From Clostridia bacterium (GTDB taxonomy: Bacteria > Bacillota_A > Clostridia > Oscillospirales > Acutalibacteraceae), in assembly GCA_009930155.1 (NCBI GenBank), contig RZYX01000019.1, positions 1 to 29,027 of the forward strand: a stretch of DNA of 29,027 nt, given 5' to 3'. How positions within the stretch are numbered: the stretch's first letter is position 1; every line of letters begins with the position of its first letter. Under the pieces are notes generated by a model. That model did no database searches and was not told where the DNA came from. It saw nothing but the letters and a program-made list of their open reading frames with translations. Of this stretch, positions 7,652-16,795 are shown in pieces. A program made the translations under genes and the position numbers.

Positions 7652-7716
7652 ATATGTTGCAATACAAGTAAAGACGCAGTATGCAAAAAACTTGTAATTA
7701 AGGAGAATTTAATAAG

Positions 7717-8595
7717 ATGGTAAAAAGTATGACGGGATATGGTCGTGCTAGTGCTGAAATTGACTCTATGATGATAACGGTAGAGATTAAAAGTGTTAAT
7801 CATCGTTATTTTGAGCTTAATTCAAGAATTCCAAGAGTATATGGATTTCTTGATGAAAAAGTAAAAAGCTTTTTACAGGGTGTTATTTCGCGTGGTAAGA
7901 TAGAATGTTATATACAGATTGATGCACTTGATAATGATGATGTGATAGTAAAAGTTAATCATTCTCTTGCAAGTGGTTACATTACGGCATTTAATGAACT
8001 TGCAGAAAGATATGACATAAGAAATGATATTTCAGTTTCTTCTCTCACAAGATACAGCGATATTTTATCTGTTCATAAAGAACAGGCTGATGAGGAAAAA
8101 ATATGGTCAGTAGTTAAAATGGTTTTACAGAATGCTGCTGATTCATTTATAAAGATGAGAGAAAAAGAGGGAGAAAAGCTTAAAGCCGATATTTTAGGCA
8201 GAGCAGACACAATTTTAGAAGAGGTAAAATTTGTTGAACAGCGTTCTCCTGAAACAGTAAAAGAGTACAATCAAAAGCTTGAAGCAAGAATAAAAGAGCT
8301 TGTTGCAGATGCTCATGTTGATGAGCAGAGATTACTTACTGAGGCTGCAATCTTTGCAGATAAAACAGCAGTTGATGAAGAGACAGTTCGCTTGCGTAGC
8401 CATATAGAGCAGCTTAATGCAATGTTTGATGATGATGTAGCAATTGGTAGAAAAATGGACTTCTTGATTCAAGAAATCAATCGTGAGGCAAACACAATTG
8501 GCTCAAAAGCACAGGATGTTGAAATAGCACGAAAAGTGCTCAATATCAAGGCAGAGGTTGAAAAAATCCGAGAACAGGTACAGAATATAGAATAA
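7717..8595 (+). CDS. yicC: YicC/YloC family endoribonuclease
   Basis: A member of the YicC family (B. subtilis YloC), shown in other bacteria to be an endoribonuclease taking part in RNA turnover. The start VKSMTGYGRA is the near-universal N-terminal signature of the family. The stretch EIKSVNHRYFELNSRIPR and the C-terminal MDFLIQEINREANTIGSKA are also conserved; the latter holds acidic residues proposed for metal binding. The 292-residue length is normal. Residues about 150-220 are predicted long helices (Glu/Lys-rich, coiled-coil-like). The ATG lies 11 bases after AAGGAG. It opens the operon, as yloC does for the remA-gmk-rpoZ-priA region of B. subtilis. Confidence 0.95.
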   Translation: MVKSMTGYGRASAEIDSMMITVEIKSVNHRYFELNSRIPRVYGFLDEKVKSFLQGVISRGKIECYIQIDALDNDDVIVKVNHSLASGYITAFNELAERYDIRNDISVSSLTRYSDILSVHKEQADEEKIWSVVKMVLQNAADSFIKMREKEGEKLKADILGRADTILEEVKFVEQRSPETVKEYNQKLEARIKELVADAHVDEQRLLTEAAIFADKTAVDEETVRLRSHIEQLNAMFDDDVAIGRKMDFLIQEINREANTIGSKAQDVEIARKVLNIKAEVEKIREQVQNIE

Positions 8596-8613
8596 TTCTC
8601 TGGGGGAAGTTTC

Positions 8614-8883
8614 ATGAAACTTATCAATATTGGATTTGGAAATATGATAAATGCGAACAGGCTTGTTGCAATTGTCAGCCCTGAATCCGCACCTATAAAA
8701 AGAATTATCCAGGATTGCAAAGAGAGAGGCACTTTAATAGATGCAACCCATGGACGAAGAACAAGAGCTGTAATAATTACGGACAGCGATCATGTAATTT
8801 TAACTTATCTGCAATCAGAAACAGTGGCAAATCGCTTAAATGATGACGATGATACCATTGGAGAGGAGGCAGATGATGAATAA
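8614..8883 (+). CDS. remA: Extracellular-matrix regulator RemA (DUF370)
   Basis: RemA is a small DNA-binding regulator. In B. subtilis it activates matrix and osmoprotection operons by binding as an oligomer upstream of promoters. The 89-residue length equals that of B. subtilis RemA as I recall it. Conserved features are the start LINIGFGNM, the arginine-rich [14 protein letters not shown] stretch (Arg48, Arg49, Arg51) that contacts DNA, and [14 protein letters not shown]. The C-terminal tail is strongly acidic (DDDD...EEADDE). The ribosome site GGGGGAAG precedes ATG 8614. The stop overlaps gmk, and the yicC-remA-gmk order is well conserved in Bacillota. Whether it controls matrix genes in this organism is unknown. 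Confidence 0.93.
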   Translation: MKLINIGFGNMINANRLVAIVSPESAPIKRIIQDCKERGTLIDATHGRRTRAVIITDSDHVILTYLQSETVANRLNDDDDTIGEEADDE

Positions 8884-9436
8884 TAAAGGTGTATTACTTA
8901 TTCTTTCAGGACCTTCAGGTTCAGGAAAAGATACAGTACTTGAAGAACTTTTAAAGCTTGATAGCGAAATTGTTGTTTCTATGTCTGTTACAACTAGAAA
9001 ACCGAGAAAAGGCGAGATTAACGGGGAACATTACATATTTGTTTCTGTTGATGAGTTTGAAAATAATATTGTAAGCGGAAAAATGATAGAATATGTAAAA
9101 TATGGGGAAAACTATTATGGAACACCCAAAGATCCTATTGACAAGTGGCTTGCAGAAGGTAAAACAGTTATATTGAGAATAGAGGTTCAGGGTGCAGATA
9201 GGATAAGAGAAATTTTCCCTGGAGTTATTAGTGTATTCCTTATGCCACCATCAGTTCAGGCTTTGCATAAAAGGCTTAAAGGCAGAGGCTCCGAAGATGA
9301 TAGTTCTATAAAACGCAGAATGGAAATAGCAAAAGATGAAATGATTCGAGCTTCTGATTATGATTATATAGTAGTTAATGATAGATTAGAGGAAGCAGTA
9401 AATTATACTTTAGATGTTATACGCAGACACAGATAA
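8876..9436 (+). CDS. gmk: Guanylate kinase
   Basis: Guanylate kinase phosphorylates GMP to GDP with ATP in the cytoplasm and so feeds GTP, dGTP and (p)ppGpp pools. The P-loop GPSGSGKDT is at residues 12-20. The GMP-binding region follows with [17 protein letters not shown], and EVQGADRI and [13 protein letters not shown] (lid) come later. I choose ATG 8876, six bases after GGAGG (8865-8869), giving 186 residues. ATG 8873 is three bases from that site and ATG 8840 is an unsupported extension. The start overlaps remA by eight bases. The C-terminus is a little short compared with the usual about 200 residues, lacking the last helix extension of many homologues. Confidence 0.95.
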   Translation: MNNKGVLLILSGPSGSGKDTVLEELLKLDSEIVVSMSVTTRKPRKGEINGEHYIFVSVDEFENNIVSGKMIEYVKYGENYYGTPKDPIDKWLAEGKTVILRIEVQGADRIREIFPGVISVFLMPPSVQALHKRLKGRGSEDDSSIKRRMEIAKDEMIRASDYDYIVVNDRLEEAVNYTLDVIRRHR

Positions 9437-9471
9437 ACCTAAAAGTAATTTATTTTTAACATTTAGTTAAT

Positions 9472-9500
9472 TTGAAGTACACAAATTATAATTAATATAA
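9472..9500 (+). promoter_or_regulatory. Weak candidate promoter before rpoZ
   Basis: TTGAAG (9472-9477), 17 bases, then ATATAA (9495-9500), in the 93-base gmk-rpoZ gap. The very AT-rich context makes chance matches likely, so it is offered only as a possible internal promoter. Confidence 0.25.
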
Positions 9501-9529
9501 ATATATAAAGTGAAAGGTTGATAATTTAT

Positions 9530-9739
9530 ATGCTAAATCCAGATTTAAGAGGGGTTTTAACAAACCATGTAAGCCGTTATTCATTAGTAACAGCAACAGC
9601 AAAAAGAGCTAGAGATATATCACAAAAGATTGAGGATGACAAGGCAATTGTTATTGAAAAGCCTGTAACACTCGCACTTGAGGAAATTTTGAATGGTGAC
9701 TATTATATAGTAGAGCCAGAAGAAATCAGAAATATATAA
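9530..9739 (+). CDS. rpoZ: RNA polymerase omega subunit
   Basis: Omega wraps the C-terminal region of beta-prime and helps RNA polymerase assemble; in some bacteria it also forms a ppGpp site. The 69-residue protein carries the family signature SRYSLVTATAKRARDI (residues 14-29 from ATG 9530) and the later KPVTLALEEILNGDY. The in-frame TTG at 9518 directly follows the GAAAGG site and cannot be used with it, so I choose ATG 9530, at a somewhat long spacing of 12 bases. It follows gmk by 93 bases and, as in B. subtilis, belongs to the yicC-remA-gmk-rpoZ order. The usual next gene, coaBC, is missing. Confidence 0.92.
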   Translation: MLNPDLRGVLTNHVSRYSLVTATAKRARDISQKIEDDKAIVIEKPVTLALEEILNGDYYIVEPEEIRNI

Positions 9740-9753
9740 CTTTTAGTTCTGCT

Positions 9754-9775
9754 GAGTTTTAACTAACTCTTTTTT
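9754..9775 (+). terminator. Weak terminator-like hairpin after rpoZ
   Basis: GAGTT (9754-9758) pairs with AACTC (9765-9769) over a six-base loop and is followed by six T residues. The stem is only five pairs, so at most it gives partial termination between rpoZ and priA. Confidence 0.3.
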
Positions 9776-9809
9776 ATTTCAACTAATCGCTTAACGGAGG
9801 TTATTCTCC

Positions 9810-12275
9810 ATGCAAGAGGTCAACATAGCTTCTGTAGCTGTGGAAAATGTTGCTTATCATTTTGATAAGGCTTATGACTATATTGTTCCTGATGAACTAT
9901 CTGAAATAGTTCAAAGAGGTAGTAGGGTTATGGTGTCCTTTGGAAATGGTACAGCAAAGCGACAAGGTATAGTTATGGATTTGTCGCAAGCACAACCTAA
10001 AAAGAGAATGAAAAATATTTCAGCGGTGCTTGATAAGGCACCGCTTGTCAGTAATGAGATGCTTGATCTTGCAGTCTATTTAAAAGAGAGAACATTTTGT
10101 ACTCTTTTTGAAGCCGTAAAGTTAACTTTGCCAACAGGGATAAATTTAAAGACAACTATTTCTTTTATTGCTTTACCAAATTTAGAGCAAGCAGAGGTTT
10201 TGCAACTTAAATCAGATGAAAGACAGGTGCTTGAGTACCTTATAAACAAGCGTATATATGTTAAAAAGCAAAAGGTAATTGAAGATTTAGGTCTTAATCA
10301 AACCACTGATGTTCTGGAAAGATTGCTAAAAAAAGAATTGGTTTTTCGTAATTATGATGCTGTTAGAAATATAAATGATGCTTCTGTAAGAATGATGCGG
10401 ATTGTTATGGAAGGTCAACAGCTTGAAGAATCGATTGCAAGACTTACTAAAAAACAAAAAAGTGTTACTGATTTGCTGTGTGAGGTTGGAAGTGCATCCG
10501 TAAAAGAGATTTGTTATTTTACTGGAGTTACTCCTGCTGTTGTAAATGCAGTTGAAAGCAAGGGCATTGCAGAGTTTTTTGAACATGAGATTTTAAGGAA
10601 TCCATATGAATCAAAAAAAGTAACAGATAATTCTGAAATAAAGCTTACCGATGAGCAACAAAAAGCTTATCTTAATTTACTTAATCAATATAAGTTGGAC
10701 AAAGGTAGTGTGTCCTTACTGTTTGGAATAACAGGAAGTGGCAAAACTCAAGTTTTTATGAAGTTAATTGATGAAGTTTCACAAAGTGGCAAAGGTGTAA
10801 TTGTAATGGTTCCCGAGATTTCGCTTACACCTCAAACTCTTAGTGCATTTCATGCACGATATGGTGAAAAGGTTGCCGTGTTTCACAGTGGTCTTTCACT
10901 TGGTGAGAGAATGGATGAATGGAAGCGTGTTAAGAGTGGACAAGCTAAAATAGTTGTTGGTACTCGTTCGGCGGTCTTTGCGCCCTTTGACGATATTGGA
11001 CTTATAATAATGGATGAGGAACAGGAACATACATATAAATCTGAGGCATCACCACGATATCATGCAAGAGATGTTGCAAAGTTTAGATGTGCAAAAAATA
11101 ATGCATTACTAATCCTAGCATCTGCCACTCCAAGTTTTGAAACATATACAGCAGCACAGCAAGGTAGATATTCATTAAATGTACTAAAAAATCGCTATGG
11201 CAATGCTGTTTTGCCACAAGTTATAATAGTTGATATGTGTAAACAGAGAGCAAATGGAAATAAATCAGAAATAAGCACAGAACTTTATAATAAGCTTTGT
11301 GAAAATATAAAGGAAAATCATCAATCAATCCTTTTAATGAATCGAAGAGGTTATAATACATTCGTATCATGTGAATCATGCGGTGCAGTTGTAACGTGTC
11401 CTAATTGCAGTATTTCGATGACCTATCACAGTGCAAATGGTAGGCTTATGTGCCACTATTGCGGACATTCACAGCCCTTTACGGAAGAATGTGAAAGCTG
11501 TGGTGATAACAATGTACGTTACTCTGGTGCAGGAACTCAAAGAGTTGAGGATGAACTTAATGAGCTTATTCCAGAAGCACGAATTTTAAGAATGGATACA
11601 GACACCACAATGAAACGCTTTTCTCATGAGAAAAAGCTTGCTGAATTTGCTAATGGTGATTATGATATTATGCTTGGTACACAGATGGTGGCAAAGGGAC
11701 TGGATTTTGAAAATGTTACACTTGTTGGAGTTTTATCGGCAGACCAACAGCTTTATAACGATGATTTTAAGAGTATGGAGCGAACTTTTGATTTACTTAC
11801 GCAGGTTGTTGGACGTTCGGGCAGAGGTAAGCACGAGGGTAAAGCAATAATTCAGACAATTGTACCTGAAAATGAAGTTATAAGTCTTGCCGCAAAACAA
11901 GATTACGAAGATTTTTATAATACAGAAATGAAAATAAGAAAAGCAATGATATATCCTCCATATTGTGACTTGTGTTCTTTGGGCTTTTCTGGAAAAAGAG
12001 AGATGCAGGTAAGAGCGGCATCAAAAGTATTTTTAGATAATTTAAAGCAAAAGATGCAAGGTGAATATAAAGAAGAAAAAATAATAGTTCTTGGACCAAT
12101 GCCAAGCAGAGTTGCAAGAGTGAATAATAAATACAAATATAGAATTATAATAAAGTGTAAAAATTCAGCAAGGTTTAGGAACCTTGTTTCTGAACTTTTA
12201 ATAGATTTTGGTACTGATAGTAGATTTAAAGAGATAACAGCTTTTGCGGATATTAACCCTGAAAGCATATTTTAA
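9810..12275 (+). CDS. priA: Primosomal protein N' (replication restart helicase PriA)
   Basis: PriA recognises stalled or collapsed replication forks, unwinds the lagging-strand arm and loads the replicative helicase. The N-terminal 3'-DNA-binding domain begins with VAVENVAYHFDKAYDYIVP. The superfamily 2 helicase core has Walker A GITGSGKT (from Gly306), the DEEQEH box at 402-407, and later GTQMVAKGLDFENVTLVG and VVGRSGRG motifs. Eight zinc-binding cysteines are in place: 521, 524, 530, 533, 548, 551, 561 and 564. At 821 residues it is close to the Bacillota norm (E. coli is shorter at about 730). The ATG lies nine bases after GGAGG (9796-9800). It precedes def and fmt in the usual order. Confidence 0.97.
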   Translation: MQEVNIASVAVENVAYHFDKAYDYIVPDELSEIVQRGSRVMVSFGNGTAKRQGIVMDLSQAQPKKRMKNISAVLDKAPLVSNEMLDLAVYLKERTFCTLFEAVKLTLPTGINLKTTISFIALPNLEQAEVLQLKSDERQVLEYLINKRIYVKKQKVIEDLGLNQTTDVLERLLKKELVFRNYDAVRNINDASVRMMRIVMEGQQLEESIARLTKKQKSVTDLLCEVGSASVKEICYFTGVTPAVVNAVESKGIAEFFEHEILRNPYESKKVTDNSEIKLTDEQQKAYLNLLNQYKLDKGSVSLLFGITGSGKTQVFMKLIDEVSQSGKGVIVMVPEISLTPQTLSAFHARYGEKVAVFHSGLSLGERMDEWKRVKSGQAKIVVGTRSAVFAPFDDIGLIIMDEEQEHTYKSEASPRYHARDVAKFRCAKNNALLILASATPSFETYTAAQQGRYSLNVLKNRYGNAVLPQVIIVDMCKQRANGNKSEISTELYNKLCENIKENHQSILLMNRRGYNTFVSCESCGAVVTCPNCSISMTYHSANGRLMCHYCGHSQPFTEECESCGDNNVRYSGAGTQRVEDELNELIPEARILRMDTDTTMKRFSHEKKLAEFANGDYDIMLGTQMVAKGLDFENVTLVGVLSADQQLYNDDFKSMERTFDLLTQVVGRSGRGKHEGKAIIQTIVPENEVISLAAKQDYEDFYNTEMKIRKAMIYPPYCDLCSLGFSGKREMQVRAASKVFLDNLKQKMQGEYKEEKIIVLGPMPSRVARVNNKYKYRIIIKCKNSARFRNLVSELLIDFGTDSRFKEITAFADINPESIF

Positions 12276-12303
12276 AATAGTAATAATGAAAGGATAATTA
12301 CAA

Positions 12304-12759
12304 ATGGCACTTAGAAATATAATTACAATAGAAGATGCAATTTTAAAGAAAAAGAGCAGACTAGTTGAGGCGTTTGATGATAGACTTGTTCAGTTGCTTG
12401 ATGATATGTCAGAGACAATGTATAAAGAAGAAGGATGCGGGCTTGCAGCGGTTCAGGTTGGTGTGCTTCGCAGGGTAGTTATTGTTGATGTTGGCGACGG
12501 GCTACTGGAACTTATAAATCCTGAAATAATATCTCAAGAGGGTGAGCAAAACGAACCAGAAGGTTGTTTGTCTTTACCAGGAGAAAGCGGAATAACATCT
12601 AGACCTGCAACAGTGAAAATAAAAGCTCAAAATAGAAATGGACAGTGGTGTGTTTATAAAGGCGAAGAATTAAAGGCTCGTTGTTTCTGCCATGAAATTG
12701 ACCATTTGGACGGAATAATATTTACAGATAGATTAAAAGAGATTAAAACTGAGGTGTAG
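12304..12759 (+). CDS. def: Peptide deformylase
   Basis: Peptide deformylase removes the formyl group from the N-terminal methionine of new proteins, using a bound metal (usually Fe2+). All three active-site motifs are visible: GCGLAAVQ from residue 44, EGCLS at 86-90 with the metal-binding Cys88, and HEIDH at 130-134 with two metal-ligand histidines and Glu131. At 151 residues it is a compact type 1 enzyme. It begins 28 bases after priA with an AAAGGA ribosome site and runs into fmt, so the enzymes that add and remove the formyl group are made together. Confidence 0.97.
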   Translation: MALRNIITIEDAILKKKSRLVEAFDDRLVQLLDDMSETMYKEEGCGLAAVQVGVLRRVVIVDVGDGLLELINPEIISQEGEQNEPEGCLSLPGESGITSRPATVKIKAQNRNGQWCVYKGEELKARCFCHEIDHLDGIIFTDRLKEIKTEV

Positions 12760-12762
12760 TAT

Positions 12763-13689
12763 TTGAAGATTGTATTTATGGGTACACCAGAATTTGCTGT
12801 GCCATGTATAAAGAAAATTATAAGTGACGGTCATGATGTGTTAGGAGTTTTTACACAGCCTGACAAACCAAAGGGTAGAGGATATACACTTACTCCACCA
12901 CCTGTAAAGGTAACTGCACTTGAAAATAATATTCCTGTATATCAACCATCAACTTTAAAAGATGGTGAAGCACTAAATATATTAAAAACTCTTAATCCAC
13001 AACTTATAATTGTAGTTGCTTACGGTAAAATTTTACCGAAAGATATTTTGGATTTGCCACAATATGGATGTGTAAATATTCATGCATCTGTTTTGCCAAA
13101 ATATAGAGGAGCAGCACCAATTCAGTGGTCCGTAATCAATGGTGACAAGCAAACTGGCGTTACATCAATGTATATGGAACAAGGGCTTGACACAGGAGAT
13201 ATGTTAATTACAGAAACGTTAGAAATTGGAGAAAATGAAACGGCAGGAGAGCTTCATGATAGGCTTTCAATTCTTGGTGCAGATGTTCTTTCACAAACAA
13301 TCATAAAAATAAAAAATGGTGAATTAATAAGAAGAAAACAAGATGATAATCTTTCAACATATTCTCCTATGCTAGACAAATCACTTTGTCCAATAAATTG
13401 GAATGAAAGTGCACAAACAATTCATAATAAGATAAGAGGACTTTCTCCGTGGCCTGTTGCAACGGCAAATTTTGAAGATAAAATTTTAAAAATTCATTCA
13501 TCGGTGCTTGTAGATGGAATTTATTCAAAACCTGGAGAAGTAATTTTATCTGACAATAGGCTTATAGTATGTTGTGGTGATGGAAAATGCATAGAGATTT
13601 TACAGATTCAAGCACAAGGTTCAAAGCGTATGTCAGCACAGGATTTTTTAAGGGGACACAAAATAGAAAAAGGAACATTATTAAAATAA
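12763..13689 (+). CDS. fmt: Methionyl-tRNA formyltransferase
   Basis: This enzyme formylates initiator Met-tRNA with 10-formyltetrahydrofolate. The start KIVFMGTPEFAVP is characteristic. The catalytic triad positions are Asn105, His107 (NIHASVLPKYRGAAPIQ) and Asp143 (GLDTGD). The C-terminal OB-like tRNA-binding domain (about 205-308) includes IRGLSPWPVA. The 308-residue length is typical. The start is TTG 12763, with GAGGTG inside the end of def as ribosome site, three bases after the def stop. The def-fmt pairing is nearly universal. Confidence 0.97.
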   Translation: MKIVFMGTPEFAVPCIKKIISDGHDVLGVFTQPDKPKGRGYTLTPPPVKVTALENNIPVYQPSTLKDGEALNILKTLNPQLIIVVAYGKILPKDILDLPQYGCVNIHASVLPKYRGAAPIQWSVINGDKQTGVTSMYMEQGLDTGDMLITETLEIGENETAGELHDRLSILGADVLSQTIIKIKNGELIRRKQDDNLSTYSPMLDKSLCPINWNESAQTIHNKIRGLSPWPVATANFEDKILKIHSSVLVDGIYSKPGEVILSDNRLIVCCGDGKCIEILQIQAQGSKRMSAQDFLRGHKIEKGTLLK

Positions 13690-13707
13690 AATAAGGGGTG
13701 ACATATA

Positions 13708-14400
13708 ATGCCATTATATTATAATTTGGATGTTTATTATTTAATACTTGTGGTACCTGCTTTTATATTTGCACTTATAGCACAATCTAGGGTTAAATCA
13801 ACATTTTCTGCATATTCTCATCAGAGAAGCCAAAGAGGACTTACAGGTCAGCAAGCAGCAAGACAAGTGCTTTCTTATTATGGGATAAACGATGTTGAAA
13901 TTGAAATGGTAAGCGGGAATTTAACCGACCATTATGACCCAAGGGATAATGTAATAAGACTTTCAGAAGATGTTTATTCAAGTTCATCAATAGCATCAAT
14001 CGGAGTTGCGTGTCATGAGGCAGGGCATGCAGCACAGCATGCACAAGGGTATGTACCGATAAAAATTAGAAATGCAATACTGCCCGTATGTAACATTGGT
14101 TCAAAAATTGGTATTCCGCTTGCAGTAATTGGGCTTATCTTTAACTCACAGCCATTTGTATCAATAGGGCTTATCTTTTATGCTTTTGTTGCTGTTTTTC
14201 AGTTTGCAACTTTACCTGTTGAATTTAATGCAAGTAGCAGAGCAATTAAAGTTATAGATGAAACAGGAATACTTTCAGATGAAGAAGCAACTGGAGCAAA
14301 AAGTGTTCTTAGAGCTGCCGCAATGACTTATGTTGCAGCACTTGCAGTTTCAATTGCAAACCTTTTAAGGTTATTTTTACTTTCAAATAGAAGGGATTAA
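13708..14400 (+). CDS. Membrane zinc metallopeptidase (Zn_peptidase_2, YugP-like)
   Basis: An integral-membrane protein of the Zn_peptidase_2 family (B. subtilis YugP). The N-terminal membrane helix spans about residues 6-27. The zinc motif HEAGH is at 103-107 within VACHEAGHAAQHAQGY, and three hydrophobic helices follow (about 120-170 and 205-225). A second conserved stretch, LPVEFNASSRAIKVI, probably supplies the third metal ligand through its Glu. At 230 residues it is full length. The substrate is unknown. In B. subtilis yugP lies elsewhere, while in many Clostridia a gene of this family stands between fmt and rsmB, as here. The ribosome site AAGGGGTG precedes ATG 13708. Confidence 0.9.
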   Translation: MPLYYNLDVYYLILVVPAFIFALIAQSRVKSTFSAYSHQRSQRGLTGQQAARQVLSYYGINDVEIEMVSGNLTDHYDPRDNVIRLSEDVYSSSSIASIGVACHEAGHAAQHAQGYVPIKIRNAILPVCNIGSKIGIPLAVIGLIFNSQPFVSIGLIFYAFVAVFQFATLPVEFNASSRAIKVIDETGILSDEEATGAKSVLRAAAMTYVAALAVSIANLLRLFLLSNRRD

Positions 14401-14403
14401 TTT

Positions 14404-15726
14404 ATGAAACCAGCAAGACAGGTAGCGTTTGAAATTCTTATAAAAGTTCACAGGGATAGTGCCTATTCAAATCTTGTAATAGATTCTAAACTTAATGATA
14501 ATGAAATAAGCTTAAAGGACAAATCACTTGTAACAGCAATAGTTTATGGTGTACTTGAACGCAAAATAACGCTTGATTTTATTATATCTCTTTATCTTAA
14601 ACAGTCATTAAAAAAATTAAAGCCCGAGGTTTTAACAATTTTAAGAATAGGCGTATATCAATTATTATTTATGGATAAAATACCGAATTCAGCTGCAATT
14701 AATGAGAGTGTAAATATTGCAAAAAGAAATGGCTGTGCATTTGCAAGTGGGCTTATAAATGCAGTGCTTAGAAAAGTATCAAGCAATGGATTTTCTCTTC
14801 CTAACTATGATGATGATAAAGTGCTGTTTTATAGCGTAAAATATTCTTGTCCAACTACGCTTGTGGATTTGTGGATTAATGCATATGGAGAAGATAATGC
14901 CAAGCAGATTATGCATGCATCAATCGGTGCTGCACCTACAGTTATAAGGGTAAACACTCTAAAAACCACAACAAATGAATTAATTGAGATTTTAAATGAA
15001 CAGGGAATACAAGCGACAATCTGTAACGATATTGAGAATGCAATAGTTATAGGAAAAGTTGGCGCAGTGGAAAGCATAAAGGCATATAAAGACGGGCTTT
15101 TTTATGTACAAGACACAGCTTCACAAATTTGTTGTAAAGCGCTGGGTACAAAGCCAGGCGAAACAGTTTTTGACCTTTGTTCAGCACCAGGTGGTAAAAG
15201 CTTTACAATTGCACAATATATGAATAATACCGGTTCTCTTCATTCTTTTGATATTTATCCTGCTAGAATAAATTTGATTTCAGAAGGTGCAAAAAGGCTC
15301 GGAATATCAATTATTAAAGCAGGTGTTTCAGATGCATCTGTGTTTAATGAAAGCATAGGATTTGCTGATAAAGTTTTGTGTGATGTACCTTGCTCAGGGC
15401 TTGGAATAATCAGAAGAAAACCAGAAATAAGATATAAATCTTTAGAAAATATTGACAATTTGCATAACATACAGTACGATATACTGCGAACTGCTTCAAG
15501 ATATGTAAAACAGGGTGGCACACTTCTTTATTCTACCTGTTCTCTTAACCCAAATGAAAATGATAAAATCTGTGATAGATTTTTAAAAGAACATAAGCAG
15601 TTTAAAGCAGTAAGACCATTGCCAAATATTAAATCTTATAACGATGATTCTAGCTATTTAACGCTTATGCCACATATAAATAATTCAGATGGCTTTTTTA
15701 TAGCTACTTTTATTAGAACGGAGTGA
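14404..15726 (+). CDS. rsmB: 16S rRNA (cytosine-C5) methyltransferase RsmB
   Basis: RsmB (Sun/Fmu) methylates C967 (E. coli numbering) of 16S rRNA with S-adenosylmethionine. The N-terminal NusB-like RNA-binding domain covers about residues 1-135. The Rossmann methyltransferase domain follows, with SAM motif FDLCSAPGGKSF around Asp257. DVPCSGLGIIRRKPE carries the Cys330 of motif IV, and STCSLNPNEN has the catalytic Cys379 of motif VI. The length of 440 is typical. It starts four bases after the zinc peptidase gene and is followed after four bases by rlmN, in the same order as B. subtilis yloM-yloN. Confidence 0.96.
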   Translation: MKPARQVAFEILIKVHRDSAYSNLVIDSKLNDNEISLKDKSLVTAIVYGVLERKITLDFIISLYLKQSLKKLKPEVLTILRIGVYQLLFMDKIPNSAAINESVNIAKRNGCAFASGLINAVLRKVSSNGFSLPNYDDDKVLFYSVKYSCPTTLVDLWINAYGEDNAKQIMHASIGAAPTVIRVNTLKTTTNELIEILNEQGIQATICNDIENAIVIGKVGAVESIKAYKDGLFYVQDTASQICCKALGTKPGETVFDLCSAPGGKSFTIAQYMNNTGSLHSFDIYPARINLISEGAKRLGISIIKAGVSDASVFNESIGFADKVLCDVPCSGLGIIRRKPEIRYKSLENIDNLHNIQYDILRTASRYVKQGGTLLYSTCSLNPNENDKICDRFLKEHKQFKAVRPLPNIKSYNDDSSYLTLMPHINNSDGFFIATFIRTE

Positions 15727-15730
15727 AAGT

Positions 15731-16795
15731 TTGAGTAAGGCGGATATTAGATCAATGACCATTGATGAACTAAAACAGGCTATCGAGGAATTGGGGCAGC
15801 CTAAGTTTCGTGCAGGTCAAATATATTCGTGGCTTCATCAAAAAAATGTTCAAAGCTTTGATGAAATGACAAACTTATCAAAGGATTTACGGCAGCTAAT
15901 TGATGAAAACTTTGAACTTTTAAACTGTACTATTGAAAAGAAACTTATATCCGAGTATAATAATACAGTCAAATATCTATTTAAGCTTAATGATGGTGAA
16001 TATATTGAGTCTGTTGTAATGGAATATAAGTATGGTTATACTATATGTATTTCAACACAGGTTGGCTGTAAAATGAAATGTTCTTTTTGTGCATCTGCAC
16101 TTGACGGATTTTGTAGAAATCTAACTTCGTCTGAAATGCTTGCACAAATTTACACAGCACAAAGAGATATGAATATTCGTATCTCTCATGTCGTATTGAT
16201 GGGTATGGGAGAACCGCTTGATAATTTTGATAATGTAATGCGATTTTTTAAGCTCATCACAAATGAGCAAGGTGCAAACATAGGTGCAAGGCATATTTCT
16301 CTTTCTACTTGTGGTATAGTACCTCAGATTTATAAATTACAAGAACAAAAGCTTCAGCTTACCCTTTCTGTATCTTTGCATGCACCTAGCGATAAAATCC
16401 GCTCAAAGATAATGCCAGTTAATCTTAAGTGGGGTGTTGATGAACTACTTAATGCTTGTCGTAGTTATATTAATGTAACTTCAAGAAGAATATCATTTGA
16501 ATACGCAATGATAAGTGGTGTTAATGATACAGACGAATGTGCAAAACTACTTGCGAAAAAATTAAAAGGCATGTTGTGCCATGTTAATCTTATTCCTGCA
16601 AACGAAGTAAAAGAAAATGACTATGTTAGAAGTACTAATGAGCGTCTTTTAGCATTTTCAAAGATTCTTGAAAGCAAAGGAATAACAGTAACCGTTCGTC
16701 GCAGTATGGGTAGCGATATAGACGCATCTTGCGGTCAACTTCGTAGAGGTTACGAAAAGGGAGTGAACAGCATTGAAAATAGTTGCCAAAACTGA
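15731..16795 (+). CDS. rlmN: Dual-specificity 23S rRNA/tRNA adenine-C2 methyltransferase RlmN
   Basis: RlmN is a radical-SAM enzyme that methylates C2 of A2503 in 23S rRNA and of A37 in some tRNAs. The 4Fe-4S cluster cysteines are Cys113, Cys117 and Cys120 in CKMKCSFC. The GMGEPLDNFDNV stretch binds SAM. Cys334 in DASCGQLR matches the C-terminal cysteine that forms the methylene-bridged intermediate. The 354-residue length is typical. The start is TTG 15731, eight bases after GGAG at the end of rsmB. A chloramphenicol-resistance Cfr identity is unlikely, given the synteny with rsmB and the phosphatase gene. The 3' end overlaps the next gene by 23 bases. Confidence 0.95.
   Translation: MSKADIRSMTIDELKQAIEELGQPKFRAGQIYSWLHQKNVQSFDEMTNLSKDLRQLIDENFELLNCTIEKKLISEYNNTVKYLFKLNDGEYIESVVMEYKYGYTICISTQVGCKMKCSFCASALDGFCRNLTSSEMLAQIYTAQRDMNIRISHVVLMGMGEPLDNFDNVMRFFKLITNEQGANIGARHISLSTCGIVPQIYKLQEQKLQLTLSVSLHAPSDKIRSKIMPVNLKWGVDELLNACRSYINVTSRRISFEYAMISGVNDTDECAKLLAKKLKGMLCHVNLIPANEVKENDYVRSTNERLLAFSKILESKGITVTVRRSMGSDIDASCGQLRRGYEKGVNSIENSCQN

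Noticed and set aside
8840..8875. Upstream ATG codons for gmk (8840, 8873)
   Set aside because: The stretch lies inside remA, lacks a usable ribosome site spacing and adds residues not found in guanylate kinases.
9796..9809. GGAG...CTCC mini-hairpin around the priA ribosome site as a control element
   Set aside because: Only four base pairs with a six-base loop; too weak to claim.
11915..12268. 117-codon minus-strand frame inside priA
   Set aside because: Shadow of the conserved PriA C-terminal region; no ribosome site or domain.
15731..16795. Cfr-type antibiotic-resistance methyltransferase instead of RlmN
   Set aside because: Synteny with rsmB and prpC-prkC and ordinary RlmN motifs support the housekeeping enzyme.
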